A stretch of 64,000 nucleotides of DNA, taken from positions 58,414,338-58,478,337 of the forward strand of contig NC_087064.1 in the NCBI RefSeq assembly GCF_963678635.1. Reading direction: 5' to 3'. A program made the translations under genes and the position numbers. The notes beneath the pieces were generated by a model that worked only from the letters and a program-made list of their open reading frames with translations, did no database searches and had not been told where the DNA came from. The stretch is from Symsagittifera roscoffensis (taxonomy: Eukaryota; Xenacoelomorpha; Acoela; Convolutidae). Positions 36,668-49,650 of this stretch are shown here, one piece after another (position 1 is the stretch's first letter; every line of letters begins with the position of its first letter).

Positions 36668-39600
36668 TTAAATTTGACATAATAACAATTGAGTTTTAGC
36701 TGGATTGAAAAAACATCTGTTTAGTTTTTCATTTATTACTCAAAATCAAACACATCTAATGTACTTGATACAAACTTGATGAGACAGAAATTTTTTTCCC
36801 TTTTTGAGAATCTGTAAAATATTTGTTGATTGTTGGGTCTCAAGAAAGTCGACGTAATGAGCAAAAACCATCAAGTAGAAGGTGTTGTAATGGTTGCTGC
36901 ATTTTGGGATCTTGCTTGCAGAAGTCACTGACTGTTTGATGTAGCATGATGTTAGCAAGTGATCGCGAACAACAAGCATCGAAAACTAGTCCCGTAAATT
37001 ATTGCTGGTTCATTCTTTGGTTTGTTGACCAAAACAATTGTTGTACGCTTTCCTGTTTTTTTTTCTTTCTATCTGCATGATAATGTTTTCTATTTTGCCA
37101 GATACTGCTACTGTTTATCTCTGAATCGCATTAGAAACTGAACAAGTTTTGCAGTAGATCCGGTCTTTTCTCAGAACAAGAGTTGCGAGACCCCCTCTTT
37201 TTTTTCGATTGAGCTTTTTTACGCCTGGAACTTTACTCGGTCTCGGCGTGTTATTCACTGAATATTGTGATAAGTTTCGTATTCCGAAAGATGGCTGACA
37301 TTGATACTTCACGGGTATTTGGTAATGTTTTTTTTATGTCAAAAAACGTTGGTTTACCACAGAATTGCATTGCAGAGTTGACTTTCTGTAGAACAATTTT
37401 AGAGATCCTAATGGTTGTTAAGACACAATGTAATTTACGGACATCGTAGTGGTTTCATTTTGAAGAGAATTGGTTTAATCGCTATTGTGTTGAAAGCTCC
37501 GTTTCTTGAAATTCAGTTGCAGCAAAATTCAAAAGCAAGTTGATGAGGGTAGCAATTTTCACCATAATGGATGCTTCGTTTCGTAAAGTGCAACTTTATG
37601 TTTGCTTCAATTTGTGTCTAGAAAGGCGAGATTAAATTCGATTAGCTCAGATAGAGATATTTATTGTAGTGCGTCTCCTAGCGACCATCCAAGAGCACCG
37701 CGAATTCTTAAGGTATTACCGACAGTCGTTTTAGAATTTTATTTATGGGTTAAGCGCCGAATGGAACGTGTACCGGGTTGTCGAAGAGGCTTTGAAACGC
37801 GTGGTGCTGTGAAGTGTTATATCGAAAACATGCTATTTTAGAGGAACATAATTTCTTTAGATAAGCATAAGAAAATGACCTTAGTACAAAATTTGACGTA
37901 ATAACAATTGAGGTTTAGCTGGATCGAAAAAACATCCATATTAGTTTGACATTTTTAACTCAAAATCAAGCACATCTATTGTACTTGATATCAACTTGGT
38001 CAGAAAGAAAATTTTTTCTTTTATTGAGAAACTGTAAAATAATTGTTGATTGTTGGGTCTCAAGAAAGTTGACGTAATGAGCAAAAATCATCAAATAGAA
38101 GTTGTTGTAATGGTTGCTGCATGTTGGGATCTTGCTTGCAGAAGTCACTGGCTATTTGATGTAGCATGATGTTAGCTAGTGATCGTGAACAACAAGCATC
38201 GAAAACTAGTCCCGTAAATTATTGCTGATTCATTCTTTGGTTTGTTGGCCAAAACAATTGTTGTACCCTTTCCTGTTCTTTTTTTCTACCTATCTGCATG
38301 ATAATATTTTCTATTTTGCCAGATACTGCTATTTTTTGTCTCTAAATCGCATTAAAAACTGAACAAGTTTCGCACAATAACCAATCTTTTCTCCAAAGAA
38401 GAGTTGAGAGACCCGCTCATAAATTTCGATTCAGCAGTTTTACGCGTAGACTCTTACTCGTTCTCCGGGATTTTTCACTGGATGGCCTATTAGGTATGTA
38501 TCGTATTCCGAATGATGGCTGATAATGCTAATTCACGGGTATTTTGTAACGTTATTGTATGTTATTATTCCTTGATTTCTCGTACAGTTGCACTGCAGAG
38601 CTGCCCTTTTGCAGATCATATTCAGAGATTTTTATGGTTGTTAAGACACAATTTAAATTATGGACATCATAGTGGTGTCATTTTGAAGAGAATTGATTTA
38701 ACCGGTAATGTCATTGTGTTGAAGGCTCGTTTCTTGAAATTCAGCTGCAGCAAAATTCAAAAGCAAGTTGATGCGGTAGCGATATTCATCATAATAAGTG
38801 CTCCGTTTTGTGAAGTGCAAATTTAATTTCGCTTTGTTTTGTGTCTCTGAAAGGCGAGATAAAAGTTGATCAGCTCATCTGTGGATTTTTATTGTAGTGC
38901 GCCTCCTAGCGACCATCCAAGCATATCGCAAACTCTTAAGGTACTGCCGACAGTCGATTTAGAGGTTTATTTCTGGGTTAAGCATCGAATGGAACGTGTA
39001 TCGGATTGTCGAGGAGGCTTTGAAACGCGTGGTGCTGTAAATTGTTATATCGAAAACAAGCTCTTTTTAGAGGAGCATAATTTCTCTAGATTAGCATGAG
39101 AAATTGACTTTAGCACAAAATTTCACGTTATAGCTCCTGAGTTTTAGCTGGATCGGAAATATATCTATCTTAGTTTTACATTATTCACTCAAAGTCAAGC
39201 ACATCTAATGTACTCGATATAAACTTGGTCAGAAAGAAATTTTTTTCTCTTATTGTGGATCTGTAAATATTTGTTGTAATGATTGTTGGGTCTCAAAAAA
39301 GTCAACGTAATGAGCATAATTATCAAGTAGAAGTTGTTGTAATGGTTGCTGCATGTTGGGATCTTACTTGCAGAAGTCACTGGCTGTTTGATGTAGCATG
39401 ATGTTAGCTAGTCATCGCGAACAACATGCATCGAAAACTAACCCCGTTAATTAATGCTGGTTCATTTTTTGGTTTGTTGACCAAAATAATTGTTGTACGT
39501 TTTCCTGTTCTTTTTTCGTACCTATGTGCTGGTTAACGTTTTCTATTTTGCCAGATACTGCTATTGTTTGTCTCTAAATCGCATTAAAAACTGAACAAGT

Positions 39601-42600
39601 TTTGCACAATAACCGTTCCTTTCTCCAAACAAGAATTGAGAGACCCCCTCTTAAATTTCGATTCAGCGGTTTTACGCGTAGATTTTTACTCGTTCTCCGG
39701 GATTTTTCACTGGATGGCCTATTAGGTATCGTATTCCGAATGATTGCTGATAATGCTAATTCACGGGTATTTTGTAACGTTATTACATGTTATTTTTCAT
39801 TGATTTCTCGTACATTTGCACGGCAGAGCTGCCCTTTTGCAGATTATTTTCAGAAAATTTTATGGTTGTTAAGACACAATTTAAATTATGGACATCGTAG
39901 TGGTGTCATTTTGAAGAGAATTGATTTAATCGGTAGTGTCATTGGGTTGAAGGCACGTTTCTTGAAATTCAGCTGCAGCAAATTTCAAAAGCAAGTTGAT
40001 GCGGTAGCGATATTCGTGATAGAGAGTACTCCGTTTTGTGAAGTGCAATTTCAATTTCGCTTTCTTTTGTGCCTCTGAAAGGCGAGATAAAAGTTGATCA
40101 GCTCATCTGTGGATTTTCATTGTAGTGCGCCTCCTAGCGACCATCCAAGCACATCGCAAACTCTTAAGGTATTGCCAGTCGTTTTAGAATTTTCTTTCTG
40201 GGTTAAGCGCCGAATGGAACGTGTACCGGATTGTCGAAGAGGCTTTGAAGCGCGTGGTGCCATAAATTGTTATATCGAAAACATGCTTTTATGGAGGAGC
40301 ATAATTTCTTTAGATTAGCATGAGAAAATGACCTCAGTACAAAATTTCACGTTATAGCTCCTGAGTTTTAGCTGGATCGGAAATATATCTATCATAGTTT
40401 TACATTATTCACTCAAAGTCAAGCACATCTAATGTACTCGATATAAACTTGGTCAGAAAGAAAATGTTTTCTCTTATTGTGGATCTTTAAATTATTTGTT
40501 GTGTTGATTGTTGGGTCTCAAGAAAGTCGACGTAATGAGCATAATCATCAAGTAGAAGTTGTTATAATGGTTGCTGTGCTGCATGTTGGGATCTTGCTTG
40601 CAGAAGTCACTGGCTGTTTGATGTAGCATGATTATAGCTAGTGATCGCGAACAACAAGCAATAAAAACTAGTCCCGTAAATAATTGCTGATTCACTCTTT
40701 GTTTTGTTGACCAAATCAATTGTTGTACGCTTTCATTGTCATCTTTTCTACCAATCTCATGATCTTGTTTTCTATTTTGCCAGATAATGCTTTTGTTTGT
40801 CTCTAAATCGCATTAGAAATTGAACAGAGTTTTCATTAGATCCGGTGTTTTCTCAGAACAAGAGTTGAAAGACCCGCTCTTTTTTTTATTCAGTTTTTTC
40901 GCACGTGGACTTTTACTTGGTCTCGGAAGGTTATTCACTGGATTTTGTGATAGGTATCGTATCGTATTCCGAATGATGGCTGATATTATTTTTTCACTGG
41001 GTATTTTGTAACGTTTTTGTATGTTATTATTCATTGATTTCTCGTAGAATTGCATTGCAGAGCTGTTCTTTTGTAGAACAGTTTTAGAGAGCCTAATGAT
41101 TGTTAAGACAGAATTTAAAATTAGGAAATTGTAGTGGTGTCATTTTGAAAAGAGCTGATTTAATCGGTAGTGTCATTGTGTTGAAATTTCGTTTCTTGAA
41201 ATTCAGCGGCAGCAAAATTCAAAAGCAAGTTGATGCGCCAGCAATATTCATCATAATGATCACTTGCTTGTTGATGTAGCATGATGATAGCTAGTGATCG
41301 CGAACAACAAGCATCGAAAACTAGTCCCGTTAATTAATGCTGGTTCATTCTTTGGTTTGTTGACTAAAACAATTGTTGTACGCTTTCATGTTCTTTTTTT
41401 TTCTACCTATCTGCATGGTACTGTTTTCTATTTTGCCAGATACTGTTATTGTTTGTCTCTAAATCGCATTAAAAACTGAACAAGTTTTGCACAATAACCG
41501 TTCTTTTCTCCAAACAAGAGTTGAGAGACCCGCTATTAAATTTCGATTCAGCGGTTTTATGCGTAGATTTTTACTCGTTCTCCGGGATTTTTCACTGGAT
41601 GGCCTATTAGGTATCGTATTCCGAATGATTGCTGATAATGCTAATTCACGGGTAATTTGTAACGTTATTGTATGTTATTTTTCATTGATTTCTCGTACAT
41701 TTGCACTGCAGAGCTGCCCTTTTGCAGATTATTTTCAGAAATTTTTATGGTTGTTAAGACACAATTTAAATTATGGACATCGTAGTGGTGTCATTTTGAA
41801 GAGAATTGGTTTAATCGGCAGTGTCATTGTGTTGAAGGCATGTTTCTTGAAATTCAGCTGCAGCAAATTTCAAAAGCAAGTTGATGCGGTAGCGATATTC
41901 ATCATAATAAACTATCCGTTTTGTGAAGTGCAAATTTAATTTCGCTTTGTTTTGTGTCTCTGAAAGGCGAGATAAAAGTTGATCAGCTCATCTGTGGATT
42001 TTTATTGTAGTGTGCCTCCTAGCGACCATCCAAGCATATCGCAAACTCTTAAGGTATTGCCGACAGTCGTTTTAGAATTTTTTTTCTGGGTTAAGTGCCG
42101 AATGGAACGTGTACCGGATTGTCGAAGAGGCTTTGAAGCGCGTGGTGCTATAAATTGTTATATCGAAAACATGCTTTTATTTAGATTAGCATGAGAAAAT
42201 GACCTCAGTACAAAATTTCACGTTATAGCTCCTGAGTTTAAGCTGGATCGGAAATATATCTATCTTAGTTTTACATTATTCACTTAAAGTCAAGCACATC
42301 TAGGGTACTCGATATAAACTTGGTCAGAAAGAAATTTTTTTCTCTTATTGTGGATCTGTAAATTATTTGTTGTGTTGATTGTTGGGTCTCAAGAAAGTCG
42401 ACGTAATGAGCAAAATCATCAAGTAGAAGTTGTTATAATGGTTGCTGCATGTTGGGATCTTGCTTGCAGAAGTCACTGACTGTTTGATGTAGCATGATGT
42501 TAGCAAGTGATCGCGAACAACAAGCATCGAAAACTAGTCCCGTAAATTATTGCTGGTTCATTCTTTGGTTTGTTGACCAAAACAATTGTTGTACGCTTTC

Positions 42601-45600
42601 CTGTTCTTTTTTTCTTTCTATCTGCATGATAATGTTTTCTATTTTGCCAGATACTGCTATTGTTTGTCTCTAAATCGCATTAAAAACTGAACAAGTTTTG
42701 CACAATAACCGTTCTTTTCTCCAAACAAGAGGTGAGAGACCCGCTATTAAATTTCGATTCAGCGGTTTTATGCGTAGATTTTCACTCGTTCTCCGAGATT
42801 TTTCACTGGATGTCCTATTAGGTATCGTATTCCAAATGATGGCTGATAATGCTAATTCACGGGTATTTTGTAACGTTATTGTATGTTATTATTCATTGAT
42901 TTCTCGTACAGTTGCACTGCAGAGCTGCCCTTTTGCAGATTATTTTCAGAGGTTTTTATGGTTGTTAAGACACAATTCAAATTATGGACATCGTAGTGGT
43001 GTCATTTTGAAGAGAATTGATTTAATCGGTAGTGTCATTGTGTTGAAGGCTCGTTTCTTGCAATTCAGCTGCAGCAAAATTCAAAAGCAAGTTGATGCGG
43101 TAGCGATATTTGCGATAATGAGTACTCCGTTTTGTGAAATGCAAATTTAATTTCGCTTTGTTGTGTCTCTGAAAGGCGAGATAAAAGTTGATCAGCTCAT
43201 CTGTGGATTTTTATTGTAGTGCGCCTCCTAGCGACCATCCAAGCACATCGCAAACTCTTAAGGTAATGCCGACAGTCGTTTTAGAATTTTCTTTGTGGGT
43301 TAAGCGCCGAATGAAACGTGTACCGGGTTGTCGAAGAGGCTTTGAAGCGCGTGGTGCTGTAAATTGTTATATCGAAAACATGCTTTTATAGAGGAGCATA
43401 TTTTCTTTAGATTAGCATGAAAAAATGACCTCAGTACAAAATTTCACGTTATAGTTCCTGAGTTTTAGCTGGATCGGAAATATATCTATCTTAGTTTTAC
43501 ATTATTCAACCAAAGTCAAGCACATCTAATGTACTCGATATAAACATGGTCAGAAAGAAATTTTTTTCTCTTATTGTGGATCTGTAAATTATTTGTTGTG
43601 TTGATTGTTGGGTCTCAAGAAAGTCGACGTAATGAGCACAATCATCAAGTAGAAGTTGTTATAAGGATTGCTGTGCTGCATGTTGGGATCTTGCTTGCAG
43701 AAGTCACTGGCTGTTTGATGTAGCATGATTATAGCTAGTGATCGCGAACAACAAGCAACAAAAACTAGTCCCGTAAATAATTGCTGATTCACTCTTTGTT
43801 TTGTTGACCAAATCAATTGTTGTACGCTTTCATTGTCATCTTTTCTACCAATCTCATGATCATGTTTTCTATTTTGCCAGATAATGCTATTGTTTGTCTC
43901 TAAATCGCATTAGAAATTGAACAGAGTTTTCATTAGATCCGGTGTTTTCTCAGAACAAGAGTTGAGAGACCCGCTCTTTTTTTTTGTTCAGTTTTTTTGC
44001 GCGTGGACTTTTACTCGGTCTCGGGGGATTGTTCACTGGGTTTTGTGATAGGTATCGTATTCCGAATTATGGCTGATTTTGATTTTTCACTGGGTATTTT
44101 GTAACGTTTTTGTATGTTATTATTCATTGATTTGTCGTAGAAGTGCATTGCAGAGCTGTTCTTTTGTTGAACAGTTTCAGAGAGCCTAATGATTGTTAAG
44201 ACAGAATTTAAACTTAGGACATTGTAGTGGTGTTATTTTGAAAAGAATTGATTTAATCGGTAGTGTCATTGTGTTGAAGGCTCGTTTCTTGAAATTCAGC
44301 TGCAGCTAAATTCAAAAGCAAGTTGATGCGATAGCAATATTCATCATAATGATCACTTGCTTGTTGATGTAGCATGATGATAGCTAGTGATCGCAAACAA
44401 CAAGCATCGAAAACTAGTCCCGTTAATTAATGCTGGTTCATTCTTTGGTTTGTTGACCAAAACAATTGTTGTACGCTTTTCTGTTCTTTTTTTTCTACCT
44501 ATCTGCATGGTACTGTTTTCTATTTCGCCAGATACTGCTATTGTTTGTCTCTAAATCGCATTAAAAATTGAACAAGTTTTGCACAATAACCGTTCCTTTC
44601 TCCAAACAAGAGTTGAGAGACCCGCTATTAAATTTCGATTCAGCGGTTTTGTGCGTAGATTTTACTCGTTCTCCGGGATTTTTCACTGGATGTCCTATTA
44701 GGTATCGTATTCCAAATGATGGCTGATAATGCTAATTCACGGGTGTTTTGTAACGTTATTGTATGTTATTATTCATTGATTTCTCGTTCAGTTGCACTGC
44801 AGAGCTGCCCTTTTGCAGATTATTTTCAGAGGTTTTTATGGTTGTTAAGACACAATTCAAATTATGAACATCGTAGTGGTGTCATTTTGAAAAGAATTGA
44901 TTTAATCGGTAGTGTCATTGTGTTGAAGGCTCGTTTCTTGCAATTCAGCTGCAGCAAAGTTCAAAAGCAAGTTGATGCGGTAGCGATATTCGCGATAATG
45001 AGTACTCCGTTTTGTGAAATGCAAATTTAATTTCGCTTTGTTTTGTGTCTCTGAAAGGCGAGATAAAAGTTGATCAGCTCATCTGTGGATTTTTATTGTA
45101 GTGCGCCTCCTAGCGACCATCCAAGCACATCGCAAACTCTTAAGGTATTGCCGACAGTCGTTTTAGAATTTTCTTTCTGGGTGAAGCGCCGAATGGAACG
45201 TGTACCGGATTACCGAAGAGGCTTTGAAGCGCGTGGTGCTGTAAATTGTTATATCGAAAACATGCTTTTATAGAGGAGCATAATTCCTTTAGATTAGCAT
45301 GAAAAAATGACCTCAGTACAAAATTTCACGTAATAGTTCCTGACTCTTAGCTGGATCGGAAATATTTCTATCTTAGTTTTACATTATTAACTCGAAGTCA
45401 AGCACATCTAATGTACTCGATATAAACTTGGTCAGAAAGAAATTTTTTTCTCTTATTGTGGATCTGTAAATTATTTGTTGTGTTGATTGTTGGGTCTCAA
45501 GAAAGTCGACGTAATGAGCATAATCATCAAGTAGAAGTTGTTATAATGGTTGCTGCATGTTGGGATCTTGCTTGCAGAAGTCACTGGCTGTTTGATGTAG

Positions 45601-46495
45601 CATGATGATAGCTAGTGATCGCGAACAACAAGCTACGAAAACTAGTACCGTAAATTATTGCTGATTCACTCTTTGGCTTGTTGACCAAATCAATTGTTGT
45701 ACGCTTTCATTGTATTCTTTTCTACCAATCTCATGATCATGTTTTCTATTTTGCCAGATAATGCTATTGTTTGTCTCTAAATCGCATTAGAAATTGAACA
45801 GAGTTTTCATTAGATCCGGTGTTTTCTCAGAACAAGAGTTGAGAGACCCGCTCTTTTTTTTTGTTCAGTTTTTTTGCGCGTGGACTTTTACTCGATCTCG
45901 GGGGATTATTCACTGGACATTGTGATAGGTATCGTATTCCGAATGATGGCTGATATTGATATTTCACGTGTGTTTTGTAACGTTTTGTATGTTATTATTC
46001 ATTGATTTGTCGTAGAGTTGCATTGCAGAGCTGCTCTTTTGTAGAACAGTTTTAGAGATCCTAATGATTGTTGAGACAGAATTTAAATTTAGGACATTGT
46101 AGTGGTGTCATTTTGAGGAGAGTTGATTTAATCGGTAGTGTCATTGTGTTGAAGGCTCGTTTCTTGAAATTCAGCTGCAGCAAAATTCAAAAGCAAGTTG
46201 ATGCGGTAGCAATATTCATCATAATGATTGCTCCGTTTCGTGAAGTGCAAATTTTTTTTCGCTCTGTTTTGTGTCTCTGAAAGGCGAGATTAAAGTTGAT
46301 CGGCTCATCTGTGGATTTTTATTGTAGTGCGCCTCTTAGCGACCATCCAAGCACACCGCAAACTCTTTAGGTACTGCCGACAGTCGTTTTAGAATTTTCT
46401 TTTTGGGTTAAGCGCCGAATGGAACGTGTCCCGGGTTGTCGAAGAGGTTATTAAATATGTGGTGCTGTATAGTACTATATCGAAAACAAGCGGTT
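36668..46495. repeat. Macrosatellite: seven ~1.23-kb units plus two partial units, with higher-order structure
   Basis: The anchor tgttgggatcttgcttgcag (first copy attttgggatc) lies at about 36901, 38121, 39352, 40582, 42449, 43680 and 45557. Spacing is 1220-1231 bp except for 1867 and 1877 bp, where an extra ~640-bp partial unit is inserted. The partial units begin at the same junction, aatgatcacttgcttgttga (near 41256 and 44347), so a 3.1-kb block of two units plus a partial has been duplicated. Neighbouring units are roughly 90% identical by eye. Open frames recur in each unit on both strands; differences mostly change amino acids, so coding is doubtful. Confidence 0.92.
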
Positions 46496-47657
46496 TTCAA
46501 TATTGAGCTGAATGATCCGAAGAGTAATTGACCAAGCTTCCCTGATTGCACAAAAAATTATGCATAAACAGTGCGGGAGTTTATCAGAAAAAGTGCTCAG
46601 TCCTGAATTTAACAGTGCTAAGCTCAACAGAAAATGCTGAGATCAACAGGACTATCAGTATAGAGCATCAGCTGTAAGTTTCAGAACAATGGAAAAAACT
46701 TCAGCAATTGTCAAAGATTTCATATCAATGAACGGCTGAGCGGTTGTTGAATAAAGTTATTGGCATCGACTCTACTTTTTTTGAAGTCAGATTTTGTGAC
46801 AACTTGTTCTCCTGAAATAAAATTTTGGGTGACCCTTCTGTGACCCTTGTTCGTGAGTGCAGACGAGTTATGCTTGTTTCTACATTTGTTTATTGCTCAA
46901 CGTTTTGTGTAATTACAATCAGATGATCTATGGTTACCCAGTTGAAGCATTCGGGCAGCTGTTTATCTTTCACTAATTGAATTTTTAAGCAAGCTTAGCA
47001 AAAATTTAACATTGTTCAGGATAGCGGTCATTTGCCAATGGACATAGTTATATTGATTTTTTTTCCATCATGAATTTTTTTATTATCGATATATTGGCTG
47101 TCAGGCACGGTTACGAAAAATTATTGTTCTTGATTGTTTTTACAATTTTTTTTACTCGTGAATCGTGAACAGGAGCAAGAATCTACTAATTTTTCCAACC
47201 TTTGGCAAGCTTTGAGTAACTTTTGAGTAATTTGGTCAGATATTTGAGCGTATCTTAAGCCATCCTGTTATTTAGCCCGATAAGTTATAGTAGCCTCAAA
47301 GAACTAGTCTGTTTTTTTTTGGCTACTCGGATACAAAACTTAGCGCAAGATGAGTTAAAATCACTCCTCAGAAAAGATGTTTTAATTTTGAGCTCTATCT
47401 CTATTTCAGTAATTACCGACCACTTGAAAACTTCAACCAAAATTTTGGCCTATCATCTCTCTTTGGTAAAAAATAAATTTCAAAAAATAATAATTTTTGA
47501 AAGATTTTATTGGACTTTTCAATCCCGAAAGTTGATTTCAAGCCTTAAAAAATGTGTTTCAAAGTTCAGAAATCCTCTCATGAAAAGAAATGGAAGTTAA
47601 TGCAAACAGTTACTTGCTTTTTCTCTAAACCCTTTCAGACGGTCTGTTAATTTTCAA
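46496..47657. other. Unique AT-rich sequence, no gene recognised
   Basis: Lies between the macrosatellite and the F-box-like ORF. An open frame at 47319-47600 has no recognisable domain or preferred composition. I saw no repeat shared with the rest of the window. Confidence 0.5.
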
Positions 47658-48086
47658 TTACTCAATTACCCCTCCATTCCTGCGTAAGGGTATTTCAAAA
47701 CTTGTGGATGGTTTCTGGCGCCAAACCCTTTTTATTTGCAAAAAATCCTCCCACAAAGCAAACATGCTGCAATGAATTCTGAATTCGCTATCATGAAATT
47801 TGAATGTCGCTAACTTCCACCGACAATCGTAACTGTCCATGTAGCGTATCAGACTGAGGGCTTTATTCCTGCTAACTGAATAATGGCTGATTTGAAACTT
47901 CAGCTTGGTCTGATGAGCCAAATGATTCAGTCGCTGGCATGAGAGAATTACAGAGCGAACATTTTTCATACTGGTCAGGTCTGTTGATATATCAATAACA
48001 CTGGGTGCCTGAAGCCAGATAATTTTTTCCAGGATTGAATCCGGCAGGTCGATCAAATTCATTTTCTGAAGTTTGCTCAAGCTCAT
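47658..48086 (-). CDS. F-box-like protein, single ORF
   Basis: A 142-codon ORF on the minus strand. Near its N-terminus NLIDLPDSILEKI followed by VRSVILSCQRLNHLA fits the F-box pattern (L-P ... I-L ... hydrophobic ... S-x-V/I-C-x-R-L), the segment that binds Skp1 in SCF ubiquitin ligases. No LRR, WD40 or other substrate domain follows, so the protein is short for the family. The sequence agggggtaattg at the 3' end contains a possible GT donor just before the stop, so it could instead be a first exon. It starts 176 bp from the foldback element at 48262. Alternative: a gene fragment. Confidence 0.5.
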   Translation of the reverse strand: MSLSKLQKMNLIDLPDSILEKIIWLQAPSVIDISTDLTSMKNVRSVILSCQRLNHLAHQTKLKFQISHYSVSRNKALSLIRYMDSYDCRWKLATFKFHDSEFRIHCSMFALWEDFLQIKRVWRQKPSTSFEIPLRRNGGVIE

Positions 48087-48261
48087 GGTTCAACAATGTG
48101 TAACAAAAACTGAAATTAAAAAAGCTGCTGATAACGGTAGTTTCAAGTAATTTACCAAAACTAACAAGCTATAATGGTATCCGGTCTGTTGTTTATACTA
48201 TTGAGACTAGTCCAAGGTCTGATAGAATATGAACAGACAGGTAAATATTAAACATAAATAA

Positions 48262-48540
48262 CCCGCACCGGAGTTCCATGGATAATAATCGATTATATTG
48301 GATTTTTGTTGACAATCTCAATAAAACTACAAAAATAATCCATTATAATCGATTTAAAATGGATTATAATGATACTATTTCTCTAAGCAATATAATCCTA
48401 ATATAATCGATTATAATGGATTATAATCGATTATTTTTGAAAGAGAATAAAATTTGTTTTTAAAGCAAAACAATCCATTTTTAATCGATTATAATCGATT
48501 ATAATTGATTATAATTGCGAATTTCTTCTTTTAAATTTTC
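48262..48540 (+). repeat. Left terminal inverted repeat of the foldback element
   Basis: A unique 20-bp end (cccgcaccggagttccatgg) is followed by about 250 bp of gattataatc-type low-complexity sequence. It pairs with 52320-52591. Confidence 0.85.
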
Positions 48541-48847
48541 AGGAAAGCTGTTACCAATGTCAGGTGCTTAGTATGGAATAAATTAAATTCAATATATATT
48601 TTCATAATTTTTTTGACAAGTTTTTTTTCAAATTTTCGAAAAAAAACTTTTGAAATTGTGCGACCTCAAATTGACTTTAAAACGCAAATAGACCCAAACA
48701 TGACAATATATGACTAATAATCATTCGTAATTTTATATTATTTCAACCTGCCCTGGAACGTTTATATTACCCAGACCTGGAACGTTTATATTATACCCAG
48801 AACTTTACCCTGGAACGTTAATCAAAAAATTATTACTAGAATTTTTC

Positions 48848-49023
48848 GGTCGGGGCTGGCAGCTATTATGGTAAATGGTTTTCCCAAACAAAAAAGACTT
48901 GTTAAATTCATAAGATTTGAATTCTACTTTACTGGGGGGATTGAATTATGCATCCTGTAAAACTTTTAAAAAGTCTTTTTTGTTTGTTGAAACCATTAAC
49001 CATTTTTTCTACCGATCCCGACC
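48848..49023. mobile_element. Hairpin MITE-like segment inside the foldback element
   Basis: The left arm ggtcggggctgg ... caaacaaaaaagact is mirrored by agtcttttttgtttg ... ccgatcccgacc. Arms are about 55 bp with some mismatches, around a ~65-bp centre. Two partial repeats of cctggaacgtttatatta lie just upstream (48755-48800). Confidence 0.65.
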
Positions 49024-49239
49024 AATATGTTTTCAGCTGCATACCAAATTGTAGAGCGGAATTTTCTAAATCTAATGGGATATGAAAAAATTTTTAAAAT
49101 GGAAAATTCCGCTAGATTCCGGAGATTCAAAATATTTTTTTTAAAAAAAATTTTTCAGTATGAAATTGCAAAGAATTTAATAATTGAATTGGGGAACTTT
49201 TAAATGGAGCTCCTTACAACAATATAAAGTCATTATTTC

Positions 49240-49495
49240 CTGTGCAACCCCACGGCATGATTGTTTCCCCCCACGGCATGATTGGTTTGCGCACCCCCCC
49301 CCCCCCTCCCCCCCCCACCCACGAGTAGGAGAGCAACCCCTGTGCAACCCCACGGCATGATTGTTTCCCCCCACGGCATGATTGTTTCCCCCCACGGCAT
49401 GATTGGTTTGCGCCCCCCCCACCCACGGCATGATATAGTTTCCCCCCACGGCATGATTGGTTTGCGCCCCCCCCCCCACCCACGAGTAGGAGAGG
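49240..49495. repeat. C-rich minisatellite with ccccacggcatgattg units
   Basis: The phrase ccccacggcatgattg or a near variant occurs seven times (one reads cacggcatgatatag), separated by tttcccc or ggtttgcgc and C runs of 8-14. The right half (49339-49491) repeats the left half including cacgagtaggagag. The minus strand has several G runs and could form G-quadruplexes. ORFs across it in several frames are artefacts. Confidence 0.85.
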
Positions 49496-49499
49496 TCGT

Positions 49500-49650
49500 G
49501 AGCTCAGTGGGCGTCGGGTAAGAGAGGCAGTGACCTCAGTGGGTGTCGGGTAAGAGAGGCAGTGACCTCAGTGGGTGTCGGGTAAGAGAGGCAGTGACCT
49601 CAGTGGGGGTCGGGTAAGAGAGGCAGTGACCTCAGTGGGCGTCGGGTACG
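49500..49650 (+). repeat. 32-bp minisatellite, left array
   Basis: The unit gggtaagagaggcagtgacc (first 20 bp shown) repeats every 32 bp from 49516, about five units including partial ones, with rare substitutions. Two more units lie at 50516-50584. Confidence 0.9.

Noticed and set aside
49177-49521. Glycine/histidine-rich ORFs on both strands
   Set aside because: Read-through of the ccccacggcatgattg minisatellite and C runs, with no start context or domain.
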